From the NCBI GenBank assembly GCA_902582385.1, contig CACHRX010000004.1, positions 1 to 56,843 on the forward strand: a DNA stretch of 56,843 nucleotides, in the 5' to 3' direction. This stretch comes from an uncultured Pelagibacteraceae bacterium. Its GTDB lineage: Bacteria; Pseudomonadota; Alphaproteobacteria; Pelagibacterales; Pelagibacteraceae. The notes under the pieces were generated by a model, which was given only the letters and a program-made list of their open reading frames with translations, had not been told where the DNA came from and searched no databases. Made by a program: the position numbers and the translations under genes. Below are positions 10,290 through 20,408 of this stretch, piece by piece (the first letter of the stretch is position 1; each line of letters opens with the position of its first letter).

Positions 10290-11315
10290 TTAACTAAATG
10301 CTTCTACCCAAGTTCCTTGCGTTGATGCTTTAGAATATTCTGTTGCACGACCTTCAAAAAAGTTCATATGTTCAACAGCATTTAACATTGTGTCTAACCA
10401 TGCTAATGGATTTTTTTGAACATCATAAATCGGTTCTAAACCTAGTTGAACTAATCTTCGATTTCCAATGAATCTAATGTAGTCTTTTACTTCTTTTGCC
10501 GTGAGTCCTTCCATTGGTCCCATTTCAAAAGCAAGATCTATAAAAGCATCTTCATGTTCAATAATAGTTCTGCATGCTTCATAAAGTTCTTTTTTAAGTT
10601 TTGGAGTCCATATTTCTGGATTTTCTTTTATGAATTCTTTAAAAATTCTTATCATTGAATTGCAGTGAAGAGTTTCATCTCTTACAGACCAGGTAACTAT
10701 TTGACCCATACCTTTCATTTTGTTGTGCCTTGGAAAATTTAAAAGAATAGCAAAGCTTGCAAATAACTGAAGTCCTTCAGTAAATGCGCTAAATACAGCA
10801 ACAGTTTTTGCTATGTCTTCTTTTGAACTCATGTCAAAATTTTGCATGTAGTCATATTTATCTTTCATTTCTTTATATTTCATGAAAGCAGAATACTCAG
10901 ATTCAGGCATACCAATTGTATCTAAAAGATGTGAATAAGCAGCAATGTGGACTGTCTCCATTGACGCAAATGCTGTCATCATCATTAAAACTTCTGTTGG
11001 TTTAAACACAGTTGTATAATGTCTCAAATAACAGTTACTAACTTCAACATCAGCTTGTGTGAAAAATCTAAATATTTGAGTTAATAAATTTTTCTCTGAC
11101 TGTGACAAATTTTTTTGCCAATCTCTAACATCATCACCCAAAGGCACTTCTTCGGGTAACCAATGAATTCTTTGTTGAGTTAACCACGCATCATAGCACC
11201 ATGGATATCTAAAAGGCTTATAAACTGGGTTTTCAACAAGTAGACCCATTTTTTTAGGTTGAACTATTTCTTTATTTGGTATTTTAATTTTTTTTGCTAT
11301 TGACATGATAGACAC
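10290..11315 (-). CDS. nrdB: Ribonucleotide reductase beta subunit (class I)
   Basis: 341 aa; ferritin-like RNR R2 ASMETVHIAAYSHLL, EGLQLFASFAILLNF, VRDETLHCNSMIRIF. Confidence 0.95.
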   Translation of the reverse strand: MSIMSIAKKIKIPNKEIVQPKKMGLLVENPVYKPFRYPWCYDAWLTQQRIHWLPEEVPLGDDVRDWQKNLSQSEKNLLTQIFRFFTQADVEVSNCYLRHYTTVFKPTEVLMMMTAFASMETVHIAAYSHLLDTIGMPESEYSAFMKYKEMKDKYDYMQNFDMSSKEDIAKTVAVFSAFTEGLQLFASFAILLNFPRHNKMKGMGQIVTWSVRDETLHCNSMIRIFKEFIKENPEIWTPKLKKELYEACRTIIEHEDAFIDLAFEMGPMEGLTAKEVKDYIRFIGNRRLVQLGLEPIYDVQKNPLAWLDTMLNAVEHMNFFEGRATEYSKASTQGTWVEAFS

Positions 11316-13237
11316 TCCTCGTATTCAGGTTCTTGGTTAGATTGTTTATTTTTAGATTTATATACATTAGCTGTAACATCTGTTGATTTAGCATCATTGA
11401 TATTTTCAGCTCTTTGAATTGATTTTGATCTACAGTAATAAAGGCTTTTTAAACCTTTTTTCCAAGCATCAAAATGAATCCTATGTAATTCTTTTTTATG
11501 AACATCAGCAGGTAAAAATAGATTAACCGACTGAGCTTGAGAGATATATGGTGTTCGATCTCCACTTAATTCAATAATCCATTTTTGATTTAACTCAAAA
11601 GCAGTTTTAAAAACATCTTTTTCTAAATCTGATAAAAAGTCTAAATGTGAAATAGACCCTTGATTAGTAGTTATTGAAGACCAAGTTTCATCATCATTTT
11701 TTCCATGACTTTCTAAGATTTCTTCCAAATATCTATTTCTAACATTAAAAGATCCTGACAAAGTTTTGTGAGTGTAACTATTAGCTGCAATCGGCTCTAC
11801 TCCTGGTGATGCTCCTCCACAAATTATTGAAATTGAGGCTGTTGGAGCAATTGCAGTTTTATTAGAAAATCTTTCTTTAAAACCATATTCTGCAGCATCA
11901 GGGCAAGCTCCTCTCTCTTCTGCTAAATCTTTCGAAGCTTGATTAACTTGTTCATCGATTTGTTTGAATATCTTTTTATTCCAAGATTTGGCCATTACAG
12001 ACTCAAGTGGAATTCTATTTTTTTGTAAAAAAGAATGGAAGCCCATTACTCCTAATCCAACACTTCTCTCTCTTTCAGCTGAGTATTTTGCATCTTTAAA
12101 TTGATCTGGGGCTTTATTTATAAAATCTGATAAAACGTTATCTAAAAATCTCATAACGTCACTAATCATATTAGGATCATCTTTCCACTCATCATACTTT
12201 TCCAAGTTTAGGGAAGATAAGCAACAAACTGCAGTTCTATCTCTACCATCTTTATCTATTCCTGTTGGCAAAGTTATTTCACTACATAAGTTAGAAGTTT
12301 TAACAGTAAGATTAGCCAACTTATGATGTTGTGGTATTTGTCTGTTAACTGTGTCGATATAAATAATGTAAGGTTCACCTGTTTCAATTCTTGCAGTCAA
12401 TAATCTAATCCATAAATTTCTTGCCGATATTGTTTGTTGAATAGTTCCATCTGCAGGACTTTTTAATGCCCACTGTTCATCAGTTTCTACAGCTCTCATA
12501 AAAGCATCTGATATTAAAACTCCATGATGTAAATTAAGTGATTTACGATTTGGATCTCCTCCCGTTGGTCTTCTCATTTCAATAAACTCTTCTATTTCTG
12601 GATGATCAATAGGAAGATAACAAGCCGCTGAGCCTCTTCTTAAGGAACCTTGACTAATAGCCATTGTTAACGAGTCCATTACTTTAATGAAAGGAATTAT
12701 TCCTGAAGTCTTACCCACTCTTCCAATTTTTTCTCCAATAGACCTTAGATTTCCCCAGTAACTTCCGATCCCTCCGCCTTTTGCAGCTAACCAAACATTT
12801 TCACTCCATAGATCCAAAATACCGCCCAAACTATCGGATGCTTCGTTTAAAAAACATGAAATAGGGAGTCCTCTTTTAGTTCCACCATTAGATAGAACTG
12901 GAGTAGCTGGCATAAACCATAAATTGCTGATGTAATTGTAAATTCTTTGTGCATGTAAATTGTCATCTGAATAAGTGCTTGCGACTCTTGCAAATAAATC
13001 CTGGTAAGATTCATTTTGACCCAAGTATCTATCTTTTAAAGTAGCTTTTCCAAAATCTGTGAGCTTAGTATCTTTTGAACGATCAATCTTAATAATTATA
13101 CCCTTCTCATTTTGAAAAAGCTCGGTTTCATTATTTAATGAGAAAAGATCTGGTCTATTATTCTTAGTTACTTCTCTAATTTCTGGGCTATATTCGGAGA
13201 CAGCTTTCTTCAGTGCTTGAGATAGAATTTTATTCAT
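11297..13237 (-). CDS. nrdA: Ribonucleotide reductase alpha subunit (class I)
   Basis: 646 aa; TPVLSNGG, GGGIGSYWGNLRSIGE, NLCSEI, PTASISIICGGASPGVEP, C-terminal CLSC pair. Confidence 0.95.
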   Translation of the reverse strand: MNKILSQALKKAVSEYSPEIREVTKNNRPDLFSLNNETELFQNEKGIIIKIDRSKDTKLTDFGKATLKDRYLGQNESYQDLFARVASTYSDDNLHAQRIYNYISNLWFMPATPVLSNGGTKRGLPISCFLNEASDSLGGILDLWSENVWLAAKGGGIGSYWGNLRSIGEKIGRVGKTSGIIPFIKVMDSLTMAISQGSLRRGSAACYLPIDHPEIEEFIEMRRPTGGDPNRKSLNLHHGVLISDAFMRAVETDEQWALKSPADGTIQQTISARNLWIRLLTARIETGEPYIIYIDTVNRQIPQHHKLANLTVKTSNLCSEITLPTGIDKDGRDRTAVCCLSSLNLEKYDEWKDDPNMISDVMRFLDNVLSDFINKAPDQFKDAKYSAERERSVGLGVMGFHSFLQKNRIPLESVMAKSWNKKIFKQIDEQVNQASKDLAEERGACPDAAEYGFKERFSNKTAIAPTASISIICGGASPGVEPIAANSYTHKTLSGSFNVRNRYLEEILESHGKNDDETWSSITTNQGSISHLDFLSDLEKDVFKTAFELNQKWIIELSGDRTPYISQAQSVNLFLPADVHKKELHRIHFDAWKKGLKSLYYCRSKSIQRAENINDAKSTDVTANVYKSKNKQSNQEPEYEECLSCQ

Positions 13238-13396
13238 AATTTAAGTATTATATTTTGTTAATATAGCGAAAACAACTACATGTTGTATGCGCTTTTAGTT
13301 ATTATACTATATAAACAACAAATCAATAGAACATTTATAGAACACTGTAAAAAAAAATCAATAAAAAAATTAAAAAAAAGGTAAGTAATTAACAAA

Positions 13397-14851
13397 ATGT
13401 CCACAAATTTAAAAATAGACCCATATGGATTTAGAGAATATGACGCCAGATGGCTGTATGAAAAAGACATTAATCTTCTAGGTATTACGAATCTGGGTAA
13501 AGGTTTAGGAAGTCAAATTATAAATCATACCAAGAAAAAAAATCCAAGGGTAATAGTAGGTCACGATTATAGATCTTATAGTGAGGAAATAAAAAATTCT
13601 CTTAAAAAAGGACTAATATCAACAGGATGTTATGTTGAAGATGTTGGTCTTTCTTTATCACCAATGGTTTATTTTGCACAATTCAATTTAAATGCAGATG
13701 CGGTTGCTATGGTAACAGCAAGCCATAATGAAAATGGTTGGACAGGAGTAAAAATGGGTATTCAAAAAGGTTTAACTCATGCTCCCGAAGAAATGAAAGA
13801 GTTAAAAGAAATTACTTTAAACGAAAAATTCATAAAAGGTCAAGGTAAAGAAGAAAATATTAAAGGAATTCAAGATATTTATAAAAACGATTTAATAAAT
13901 AAAAATAAAATTAAAAAAAAAATTAAAGCAGTTGTTGCATGTGGAAATGGTACTGCAGGTATTTTTGCACCCGATATTTTAAGAGGTATTGGATGTGAGG
14001 TAATTGAATTAGATTGTAATTTAGATTGGACTTTTCCAAAATATAATCCTAACCCTGAAGATCTTGAGATGTTACATGAAATTGCAAAATCAGTAAAAGA
14101 AAATAATGCAGATATCGGATTTGGTTTTGATGGAGATGGAGATAGGGTTGGAGTAATTGATAACAGTGGTAATGAAATTTTTTCCGACAAAATAGGATTA
14201 CTTATTGCGAGAAATTTATCAAATTTTCATCAAAACTCAAAGTTTATAGTAGATGTCAAATCAACTGGTCTATTTTCTACTGATGTTATTCTAAAAAAAA
14301 ATCACTGTAAAACTTTATATTGGAAAACAGGACATTCACATATTAAAAGAAAAGTACACAAAGAAAATGCGTTAGCTGGATTTGAAAAAAGTGGACATTT
14401 TTTTTTCAATGAACCATTAGGTTATGGTTATGATGATGGAATAAATTCAGCTATTCAAGTTTGCCATTTGTTACAAAATCAAAATAGAAAAATGACAGAA
14501 ATTATCAGTGAATTACCTATAACTTACCAATCACCAACAATGGCTCCTTATTGTAAAGATGAAGAAAAATATAAAGTTGTTGATGATCTTGTTGCTAAGT
14601 TTAAAGAAATAAAAGATCAAAAAATTAAAATTGATAATCAAGAAATAAGTGAAGTTCTTACTGTAAACGGTATCAGGTTCACATTTAAGGACGGTTCTTG
14701 GGGTTTAATAAGAGCCTCTTCTAACAAACCCTCGCTAGTTGTTGTTACAGAAAGTCCAACATCCGACAAAAGAAAATTAAACATTTTCAAATTTATTGAC
14801 GAAACTCTTCAAAAGACAGGTAAGATAGGAGAATATGATCAGAAGATATAA
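13397..14851 (+). CDS. Phosphomannomutase/phosphoglucomutase
   Basis: 484 aa; VTASHNENGWTGVKMG, GFGFDGDGDRVGVID, FEKSGHFFFNEPLGYGYDDG. Confidence 0.92.
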   Translation: MSTNLKIDPYGFREYDARWLYEKDINLLGITNLGKGLGSQIINHTKKKNPRVIVGHDYRSYSEEIKNSLKKGLISTGCYVEDVGLSLSPMVYFAQFNLNADAVAMVTASHNENGWTGVKMGIQKGLTHAPEEMKELKEITLNEKFIKGQGKEENIKGIQDIYKNDLINKNKIKKKIKAVVACGNGTAGIFAPDILRGIGCEVIELDCNLDWTFPKYNPNPEDLEMLHEIAKSVKENNADIGFGFDGDGDRVGVIDNSGNEIFSDKIGLLIARNLSNFHQNSKFIVDVKSTGLFSTDVILKKNHCKTLYWKTGHSHIKRKVHKENALAGFEKSGHFFFNEPLGYGYDDGINSAIQVCHLLQNQNRKMTEIISELPITYQSPTMAPYCKDEEKYKVVDDLVAKFKEIKDQKIKIDNQEISEVLTVNGIRFTFKDGSWGLIRASSNKPSLVVVTESPTSDKRKLNIFKFIDETLQKTGKIGEYDQKI

Positions 14852-14933
14852 TTCTACTTATGCGTGTTTTTTTTAAAAAATAATTAAAAAATTATAAAGT
14901 TAAATTTACAGAGAATCAGGTAATAGCATTCTC

Positions 14934-15263
14934 ATGTTAAATAAATTAAAAAATTCTATATATTTATTATTATTATTACTATTGAATAATTGTATGACCT
15001 CTGGAACAGCATTATTAGGTCCTATATTTACAGGAGCTAAAACTGGCAGTATCTATCAAGCTTCTTTATCTTATGGTTCGGGAAAAATAATGAGAAAAAT
15101 CAATGTTTCCAGTATTTTTGATGAAGAAAAATTGCTTATTGCAAAAAAAAATAAGGTATTAATTGAGATACATAGCTTTGATAAAGAACCAATTATCCTA
15201 ACATCTTATAAAGTTGATAAGATATTATATTCTGAAATAATTGAACCAGAACCACTTCCTTAA
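14934..15263 (+). CDS. Putative small lipoprotein/hypothetical protein
   Basis: 109 aa; hydrophobic N-terminus followed by LNNC lipobox-like site; no recognised family. Confidence 0.55.
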   Translation: MLNKLKNSIYLLLLLLLNNCMTSGTALLGPIFTGAKTGSIYQASLSYGSGKIMRKINVSSIFDEEKLLIAKKNKVLIEIHSFDKEPIILTSYKVDKILYSEIIEPEPLP

Positions 15264-15339
15264 ATAATTTGTCAATAAACTTTAAATACAACTATTAAGT
15301 GTTGAAATAATTAAAAAGAATCAATTAAATTTTAATTGT

Positions 15340-15377
15340 GAGGTGATGGAGGGAGACTGAAGTCACCTCTTTTTTTT
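15340..15377 (+). terminator. Terminator-like hairpin GAGGTGA-N16-TCACCTC followed by T8, abutting the next ATG
   Basis: Perfect 7-bp arms at 15340-15346 and 15363-15369, then TTTTTTTT at 15370-15377 and ATG at 15378. Confidence 0.75.
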
Positions 15378-15578
15378 ATGGCAGATAAAAAAATTAGATC
15401 AGTTGCCAAAACTTTTTCCTGGAGATTTTTTATTTTCGTTTATTGGATGATTTTTGGTTATATTTATACTGGCACCTTAACGGGTGCTGGAATACTTGGA
15501 GTAGGCTCAATTATACCTCTTCTGTTCTATTATTTTCATGAAAGAATTTGGAACAAAATAAAATGGGGAACTGATTAA
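15378..15578 (+). CDS. DUF2061 family small membrane protein
   Basis: 66 aa; RSVAKTFSWRFFIFVYWMIFGYIYTGTL...HERIWNKIKWG matches the DUF2061 pattern. Confidence 0.85.
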   Translation: MADKKIRSVAKTFSWRFFIFVYWMIFGYIYTGTLTGAGILGVGSIIPLLFYYFHERIWNKIKWGTD

Positions 15579-15592
15579 ATTTTTTTAGTATT

Positions 15593-16429
15593 CTAACTAA
15601 TTGATAAATATTCAATAAATGACCTTATAGACACAATAACTAAAAATGTTCCAAAAATTTTACTCAATAATTTTTTATTTATCTTATAAACCGCTTTAGC
15701 ACCAATCCTTGCCATAATCATTGTTACTGGAACAAATACTATAAAACCTAATAAATTAATATACCCAATACTATATGGAGTATTAACGTTGTCTATTATT
15801 CTACCACCGGTTATCATAGTGATCGTTCCGCTTACAGCTATCAAGAAACCAACAGCAGCAGCAGTACCAATAGACTTTCTTATATCATAGCCAAATGTCC
15901 TCATAAAAGGAACCATCAAAGAACCACCACCAATTCCAAGTGGTACTGAAATAAAACCAATTATTATTCCAGAAATATTTTTTATTAAATCAGATATTTT
16001 TTTTGGATTTTCCATAAGTTTTTCTCTAACAAAAATAAAAAATAATCCTACAATAAATGCAAACATTGAAAAAAATAAAACTAGAGCTGGTGTTTTTAAA
16101 TTTACTGCTAAAAAAGTTCCAGCAATTACACCAAGAAGAATAAATATACCAAATGATTTTACCATTTTAAAATCAACTGCATCATATTCCATATGTGTTT
16201 TGGTTGAGATAATAGACGTTGGTATAATAATTGCCAAAGATGTCCCAACTGACAGATGCATACGTGTTACAATATCAAAATCTAAAACTGTAAAAGCATA
16301 ATACAATGCTGGCACCATTATAATTCCTCCCCCTACGCCAAGTAACCCTGCCATAAAACCAGCAACTGCTGCTGCAGATGCTAGAACAATTAATAAGTTA
16401 ATTAATTCAGATGAATTTAATATTTCCAT
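15593..16429 (-). CDS. TauE/SafE family sulfite exporter-like permease
   Basis: 278 aa; repeated GLLGVGGGIIMVPAL and PLGIGGGSLMVPFM motifs. Confidence 0.88.
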   Translation of the reverse strand: MEILNSSELINLLIVLASAAAVAGFMAGLLGVGGGIIMVPALYYAFTVLDFDIVTRMHLSVGTSLAIIIPTSIISTKTHMEYDAVDFKMVKSFGIFILLGVIAGTFLAVNLKTPALVLFFSMFAFIVGLFFIFVREKLMENPKKISDLIKNISGIIIGFISVPLGIGGGSLMVPFMRTFGYDIRKSIGTAAAVGFLIAVSGTITMITGGRIIDNVNTPYSIGYINLLGFIVFVPVTMIMARIGAKAVYKINKKLLSKIFGTFLVIVSIRSFIEYLSIS

Positions 16430-17434
16430 TTAAGAGCTAACTTGATTAGCTTTTTCGTTATTTTGAACAATTGTCATTATATGTTTTGCTTTTTGAAAAT
16501 CTGAGTCTCTAGCCATCATATTATCACTTAAATATCTTTTCCATTCTTTTGACCCTACTTGACCATGATACAGACCAACTGTATGTCTCATTATGTGATT
16601 TACTTTGGTTCCCAATTTTACTTCTCTATCTAGATACTCTAACAGTTTTTCAGCTACTTGTTCTCGAGATGGATTGTCTATTGTTTTAAATATTTCTTTT
16701 TCAATTTCAATTAAAGAGTAAGGGTTTTGATAAATTGATCTACCAATCATTACCCCATCACAAAAGTTTAAATGTTTATTTATTTCTTCAACTTTTGTTA
16801 TACCTCCATTTATGATTATCTCTAATTCTGGGTTTTCTTTTTTTATGTTATAAACCATGTCATAGTTTAATTTAGGTATATTTAAATTTTGTTTTGGAGA
16901 CAAACCAGAAAGAATAGCTTTTCTTGCGTGTAAAATGAATGTTTTTGATCCAGCATCCCGCATTTTATGAATAAAATTATTTAGATAATCGAATTCTTCG
17001 GTGTTATCAAAACCAATTCTAGTTTTTGCTGTTACGGGAATTTTACATGCATTAACCATAGAATTAATACATTCAGCTACTAAGTCCGGCTCTTTCATTA
17101 AACATGCACCAAACATATTCTTTTGAACTTTTTTACTTGGGCAGCCTAAGTTAATATTAATTTCATCATATCCCATGTCCTCAGCAATTTTAGCCACTTC
17201 TGCTAATTCATTTTTATCTGATCCTCCTACTTGTAAAGCTAAAGGTTTTTCTTCTGGGCTATATGATAAGATTTTTTTTCTATCACCATGAATTGCTGAT
17301 TTTGTAGCTACCATTTCAGAATAAAGCATGACATTTTTACTCATTAATCTTAAAAAAAAACGATCATGTCTATCAGTACAATCCATCATCGGAGCTACTG
17401 AAACTTTTCTGTTAACTTTTTTTTTAGTATCCAA
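16430..17434 (-). CDS. dusA: tRNA-dihydrouridine synthase A
   Basis: 334 aa; VAPMMDCTDRHDRFFLRL, ININLGCPSKKVQ, HARKAILSGLSPKQN, NGGI. Confidence 0.93.
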   Translation of the reverse strand: MDTKKKVNRKVSVAPMMDCTDRHDRFFLRLMSKNVMLYSEMVATKSAIHGDRKKILSYSPEEKPLALQVGGSDKNELAEVAKIAEDMGYDEININLGCPSKKVQKNMFGACLMKEPDLVAECINSMVNACKIPVTAKTRIGFDNTEEFDYLNNFIHKMRDAGSKTFILHARKAILSGLSPKQNLNIPKLNYDMVYNIKKENPELEIIINGGITKVEEINKHLNFCDGVMIGRSIYQNPYSLIEIEKEIFKTIDNPSREQVAEKLLEYLDREVKLGTKVNHIMRHTVGLYHGQVGSKEWKRYLSDNMMARDSDFQKAKHIMTIVQNNEKANQVSS

Positions 17435-18755
17435 GAGGTTTACCCATTATTTTATCTGGAAGCCATGTCACTATTTCTGGAAAAATACACAAGATTAATA
17501 TAGCTAAAGCCATAATAATCATAAACGGTATAGATCCTTTTAAAATTTCTGACAAACTAACATCTGGGGTAATTCCTTTAATTATATAAAGATTTAATCC
17601 CACAGGTGGTGTGATTAATCCTATTTCCATGTTGATTGTAAATACAATGGCAAACCAATAAGGGTCGAACCCTAATGTTGTTATAACTGGTAATAATATT
17701 GCTGAGGTCATAACAATCACAGCAACGGGAGGTAAAAAGAAACCAGCTATTAAAAGAAATATATTGATTAAAATAAATACAACCCACTTATTTGAGCTTA
17801 ATTCTACCATGCTCTGAGCTAAAGACTGTGTTACGTAAAGTTGTGAAAGAGTAAATGCAAAAAGATAAGAGGCAGCAATAATGAACATAATCATTACACT
17901 TTCTTTCATTGAAACTTTAACAATATTCCATATTTTTTTTGGCTGATAAATTTTGTAAACGACGGCGATTAATACAAAAACAAGAAATGCTCCCACACCT
18001 GAAGCTTCAGATGGTGTTGCAACACCTCCGTATAAAACATACAAAACACCTACTATAATAGCTAGAAAAGGAAAAATTCTTGGTAATACCTCAAGTTTTT
18101 CTTTTAAAGTTGGAGGTGTTCTATTTTTCAGAGCTTTGGCAGAGTCTTTATCAATAAAATAACTGTGTATGAGAGCCCATACAGCAAACATTCCTGCTAA
18201 CATAAAGCCAGGCACAAGACCACATAAGAACAATCTTCCAATTGAAGTACCAGTTGCAATTCCATAAACAATTAAGACAATACTTGGTGGAATTAAAACT
18301 CCCAATGTTCCTCCAGCAGCAATTGTCCCAGTAGCTATTTGATCAGAGTATCCTCTTTTTCGCATCTCAGGAATCCCCATAGTTCCAATTGCGGCACAGG
18401 TCGCGGGACTAGAACCACTCAAAGCTGCAAAAATTGAACAAGCACCTATATTCGAAATAACCAATCCTCCTGGAACTCTCCAAAGCCACCTATCTAAACC
18501 AGTATATAAATCTTTTCCCGCTGGAGAATTAGCAACCGCCATCCCCATTAAAATAAACATTGGTATCGAAAGCAAAACAAATGAGTTAAGTCCAGCATAA
18601 AATGTTTCTGCAAACACATCTAACATTTGAAAACCTTCAAATGATACTAAAAGAACTATTGATACAAAACTTAAACCAAAAGCTATGGGAATCCCTGAGA
18701 AAAGAACTATCAAAGTAAAAACTGCTACTATTATTGCTATTATTAATGGATCCAT
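17424..18755 (-). CDS. TRAP transporter large permease (DctM family)
   Basis: 443 aa; multiple TM, SGSSPATCAAIGTMGIPEM, GTLGVLIPPSIVLIVYG, EIGLITPPVGLNLY. Confidence 0.95.
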   Translation of the reverse strand: MDPLIIAIIVAVFTLIVLFSGIPIAFGLSFVSIVLLVSFEGFQMLDVFAETFYAGLNSFVLLSIPMFILMGMAVANSPAGKDLYTGLDRWLWRVPGGLVISNIGACSIFAALSGSSPATCAAIGTMGIPEMRKRGYSDQIATGTIAAGGTLGVLIPPSIVLIVYGIATGTSIGRLFLCGLVPGFMLAGMFAVWALIHSYFIDKDSAKALKNRTPPTLKEKLEVLPRIFPFLAIIVGVLYVLYGGVATPSEASGVGAFLVFVLIAVVYKIYQPKKIWNIVKVSMKESVMIMFIIAASYLFAFTLSQLYVTQSLAQSMVELSSNKWVVFILINIFLLIAGFFLPPVAVIVMTSAILLPVITTLGFDPYWFAIVFTINMEIGLITPPVGLNLYIIKGITPDVSLSEILKGSIPFMIIMALAILILCIFPEIVTWLPDKIMGKPLGY

Positions 18756-19249
18756 TAATTAATATCCTTTTCATCAGTTAATTTAATAATTTCAGCTATG
18801 TATTGTAATATCATCAATATAGCCCCTAACATCATTGAAGAATAAGGTATCCATAATGGTGGATCCCAAACTGTTCCTGTAGAGTAATTTTTTGTAAATG
18901 CCTCTTCGACCATTAAAAAACCAAAATAAAATAAAATCAAAAAAAATAATAAACTTAAAAGAGATGTAAAAATTTTTAATCTAATTACATTTTTTTTTGA
19001 TAAAAAGTCATATATCCACTCCATACTTACGTGAGCTTTTTCGCTAAGAACGTAAGCGCTACCTATAAAAGTGGAGGCTACTAAAAGCATAGTCACAAGT
19101 TCTGTTTGCCATGTAATTGCTCTTTGAAAAAAATATCGTTCAAATACAAGTTCTACGATCACTAAAATTGATAAAAGCAGAGCTAAAACTGCAAATGCAC
19201 CACATGCTTTTGCAATATAATCACAAAATTTAAGATATTTATTTTTCAT
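18755..19249 (-). CDS. TRAP transporter small permease (DctQ family)
   Basis: 164 aa; 4 TM DctQ-like protein between DctP and DctM genes. Confidence 0.92.
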   Translation of the reverse strand: MKNKYLKFCDYIAKACGAFAVLALLLSILVIVELVFERYFFQRAITWQTELVTMLLVASTFIGSAYVLSEKAHVSMEWIYDFLSKKNVIRLKIFTSLLSLLFFLILFYFGFLMVEEAFTKNYSTGTVWDPPLWIPYSSMMLGAILMILQYIAEIIKLTDEKDIN

Positions 19250-19250
19250 A

Positions 19251-19286
19251 AAAAAAACCCCTACTTAAAAAGAATAAATAGGGGTT
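19251..19286 (-). terminator. Intra-operon hairpin with U-tract between dctP and dctQ
   Basis: Minus strand: AACCCCTA-N15-TAGGGGTT then TTTTT, directly before the dctQ ATG (19249). Confidence 0.8.
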
Positions 19287-19300
19287 CTTTATATATTATT

Positions 19301-20311
19301 TTATTTAACTGCTAAAGCCATTTCCATTAGCTTATCGCCACCTGGAACTTTATCAGCAAATGCCTTGTGAGAAGATTTTTTTGCTATCTCTACCCATGCA
19401 GCATGATCTTTTGCATCCATATATACTAACTTAACACCAGCAGCTTTGTAAGCATCTTCAAACTTTTTATCTAAGTTTTCTACTTGTGCTGTCATGTATT
19501 TTTCAGCTACTTTTCCAGCTTTCATTAAAGCTTTTTGTTGCTTAGAATTTAATGCATCAAAAGACTTTTTAGACATAAGAATTGGTTCATACATAAACCA
19601 TAAACCAAATTTTCCTGGAGGAGTTGCACATGAAACTTGTTCATATATTTTGTAACTAACAAAACTTCCTGAACTAGTATTTGCACCTGTTAATACACCA
19701 GTTTGTAATCCAGTATAAATTTCAGATGATGGCATACTTTGAATACCTGCTCCTGCAGCTTCTAACATTTGGTTAAATGCTTTTCCAGCAGCTCTCATGA
19801 CTTGTCCTTTTGCATCGCTAGGGTTTTTAATACATTTTGTTTTTGAAGCAAAACCACCTCCTAACCAAGCGTCAGATAAAACTACAACACCAGCATTATT
19901 AATTATATTTTTAATTTCAGTCATCATTGGACCTTTATTAAATCTTAATGCATGTTCGTGGTTTTTAACAGTTCCTGGCATTAACGTAGCGTCAAACTCA
20001 GGATGAAACTTTGATGCATATGCTAATGGGAATGCAGAAATGTCCAATTGGCCAGTTGTCATTGGCTTCCACTGTTCTTTAGGTTTATACAAAGATTTAG
20101 CTGGATAAATTCTAATATCTATTCCAACATTTGCTTTTTTTACCTCGTCTGCAATGATTTGAACCATTTCGTGACGTGGGTCGAATGATCCATCAGCTCT
20201 TGGAGTTCCTGGCCATTGGTGACTAGCTTTTAGTGTAACTGCAAAAGCAGAACCAACAGTAGTAAAAACAAAAACTAATGAAGTTAAATATAAAGATATT
20301 TTTTTTAACAT
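19301..20311 (-). CDS. TRAP transporter substrate-binding protein (DctP family)
   Basis: 336 aa; signal peptide, LKASHQWPGTPRADGSFDPRHEMVQIIADEVKKANVGIDIRIYPAKSL. Confidence 0.93.
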   Translation of the reverse strand: MLKKISLYLTSLVFVFTTVGSAFAVTLKASHQWPGTPRADGSFDPRHEMVQIIADEVKKANVGIDIRIYPAKSLYKPKEQWKPMTTGQLDISAFPLAYASKFHPEFDATLMPGTVKNHEHALRFNKGPMMTEIKNIINNAGVVVLSDAWLGGGFASKTKCIKNPSDAKGQVMRAAGKAFNQMLEAAGAGIQSMPSSEIYTGLQTGVLTGANTSSGSFVSYKIYEQVSCATPPGKFGLWFMYEPILMSKKSFDALNSKQQKALMKAGKVAEKYMTAQVENLDKKFEDAYKAAGVKLVYMDAKDHAAWVEIAKKSSHKAFADKVPGGDKLMEMALAVK

Positions 20312-20408
20312 TATTTTTTCCCTCTATTGTTATTTTTAATAATTCAATTAAAATAAACTTATTAATAAGAGTCAAGCCGGCAAAAGAACATTTAATAAAC
20401 AGAAACCT

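Noticed and set aside
15322-15377. SAM-V or SAM-II riboswitch upstream of DUF2061
   Set aside because: Could not match a pseudoknot consensus by eye; the second element reads best as an intrinsic terminator, so only a generic structured leader is proposed.
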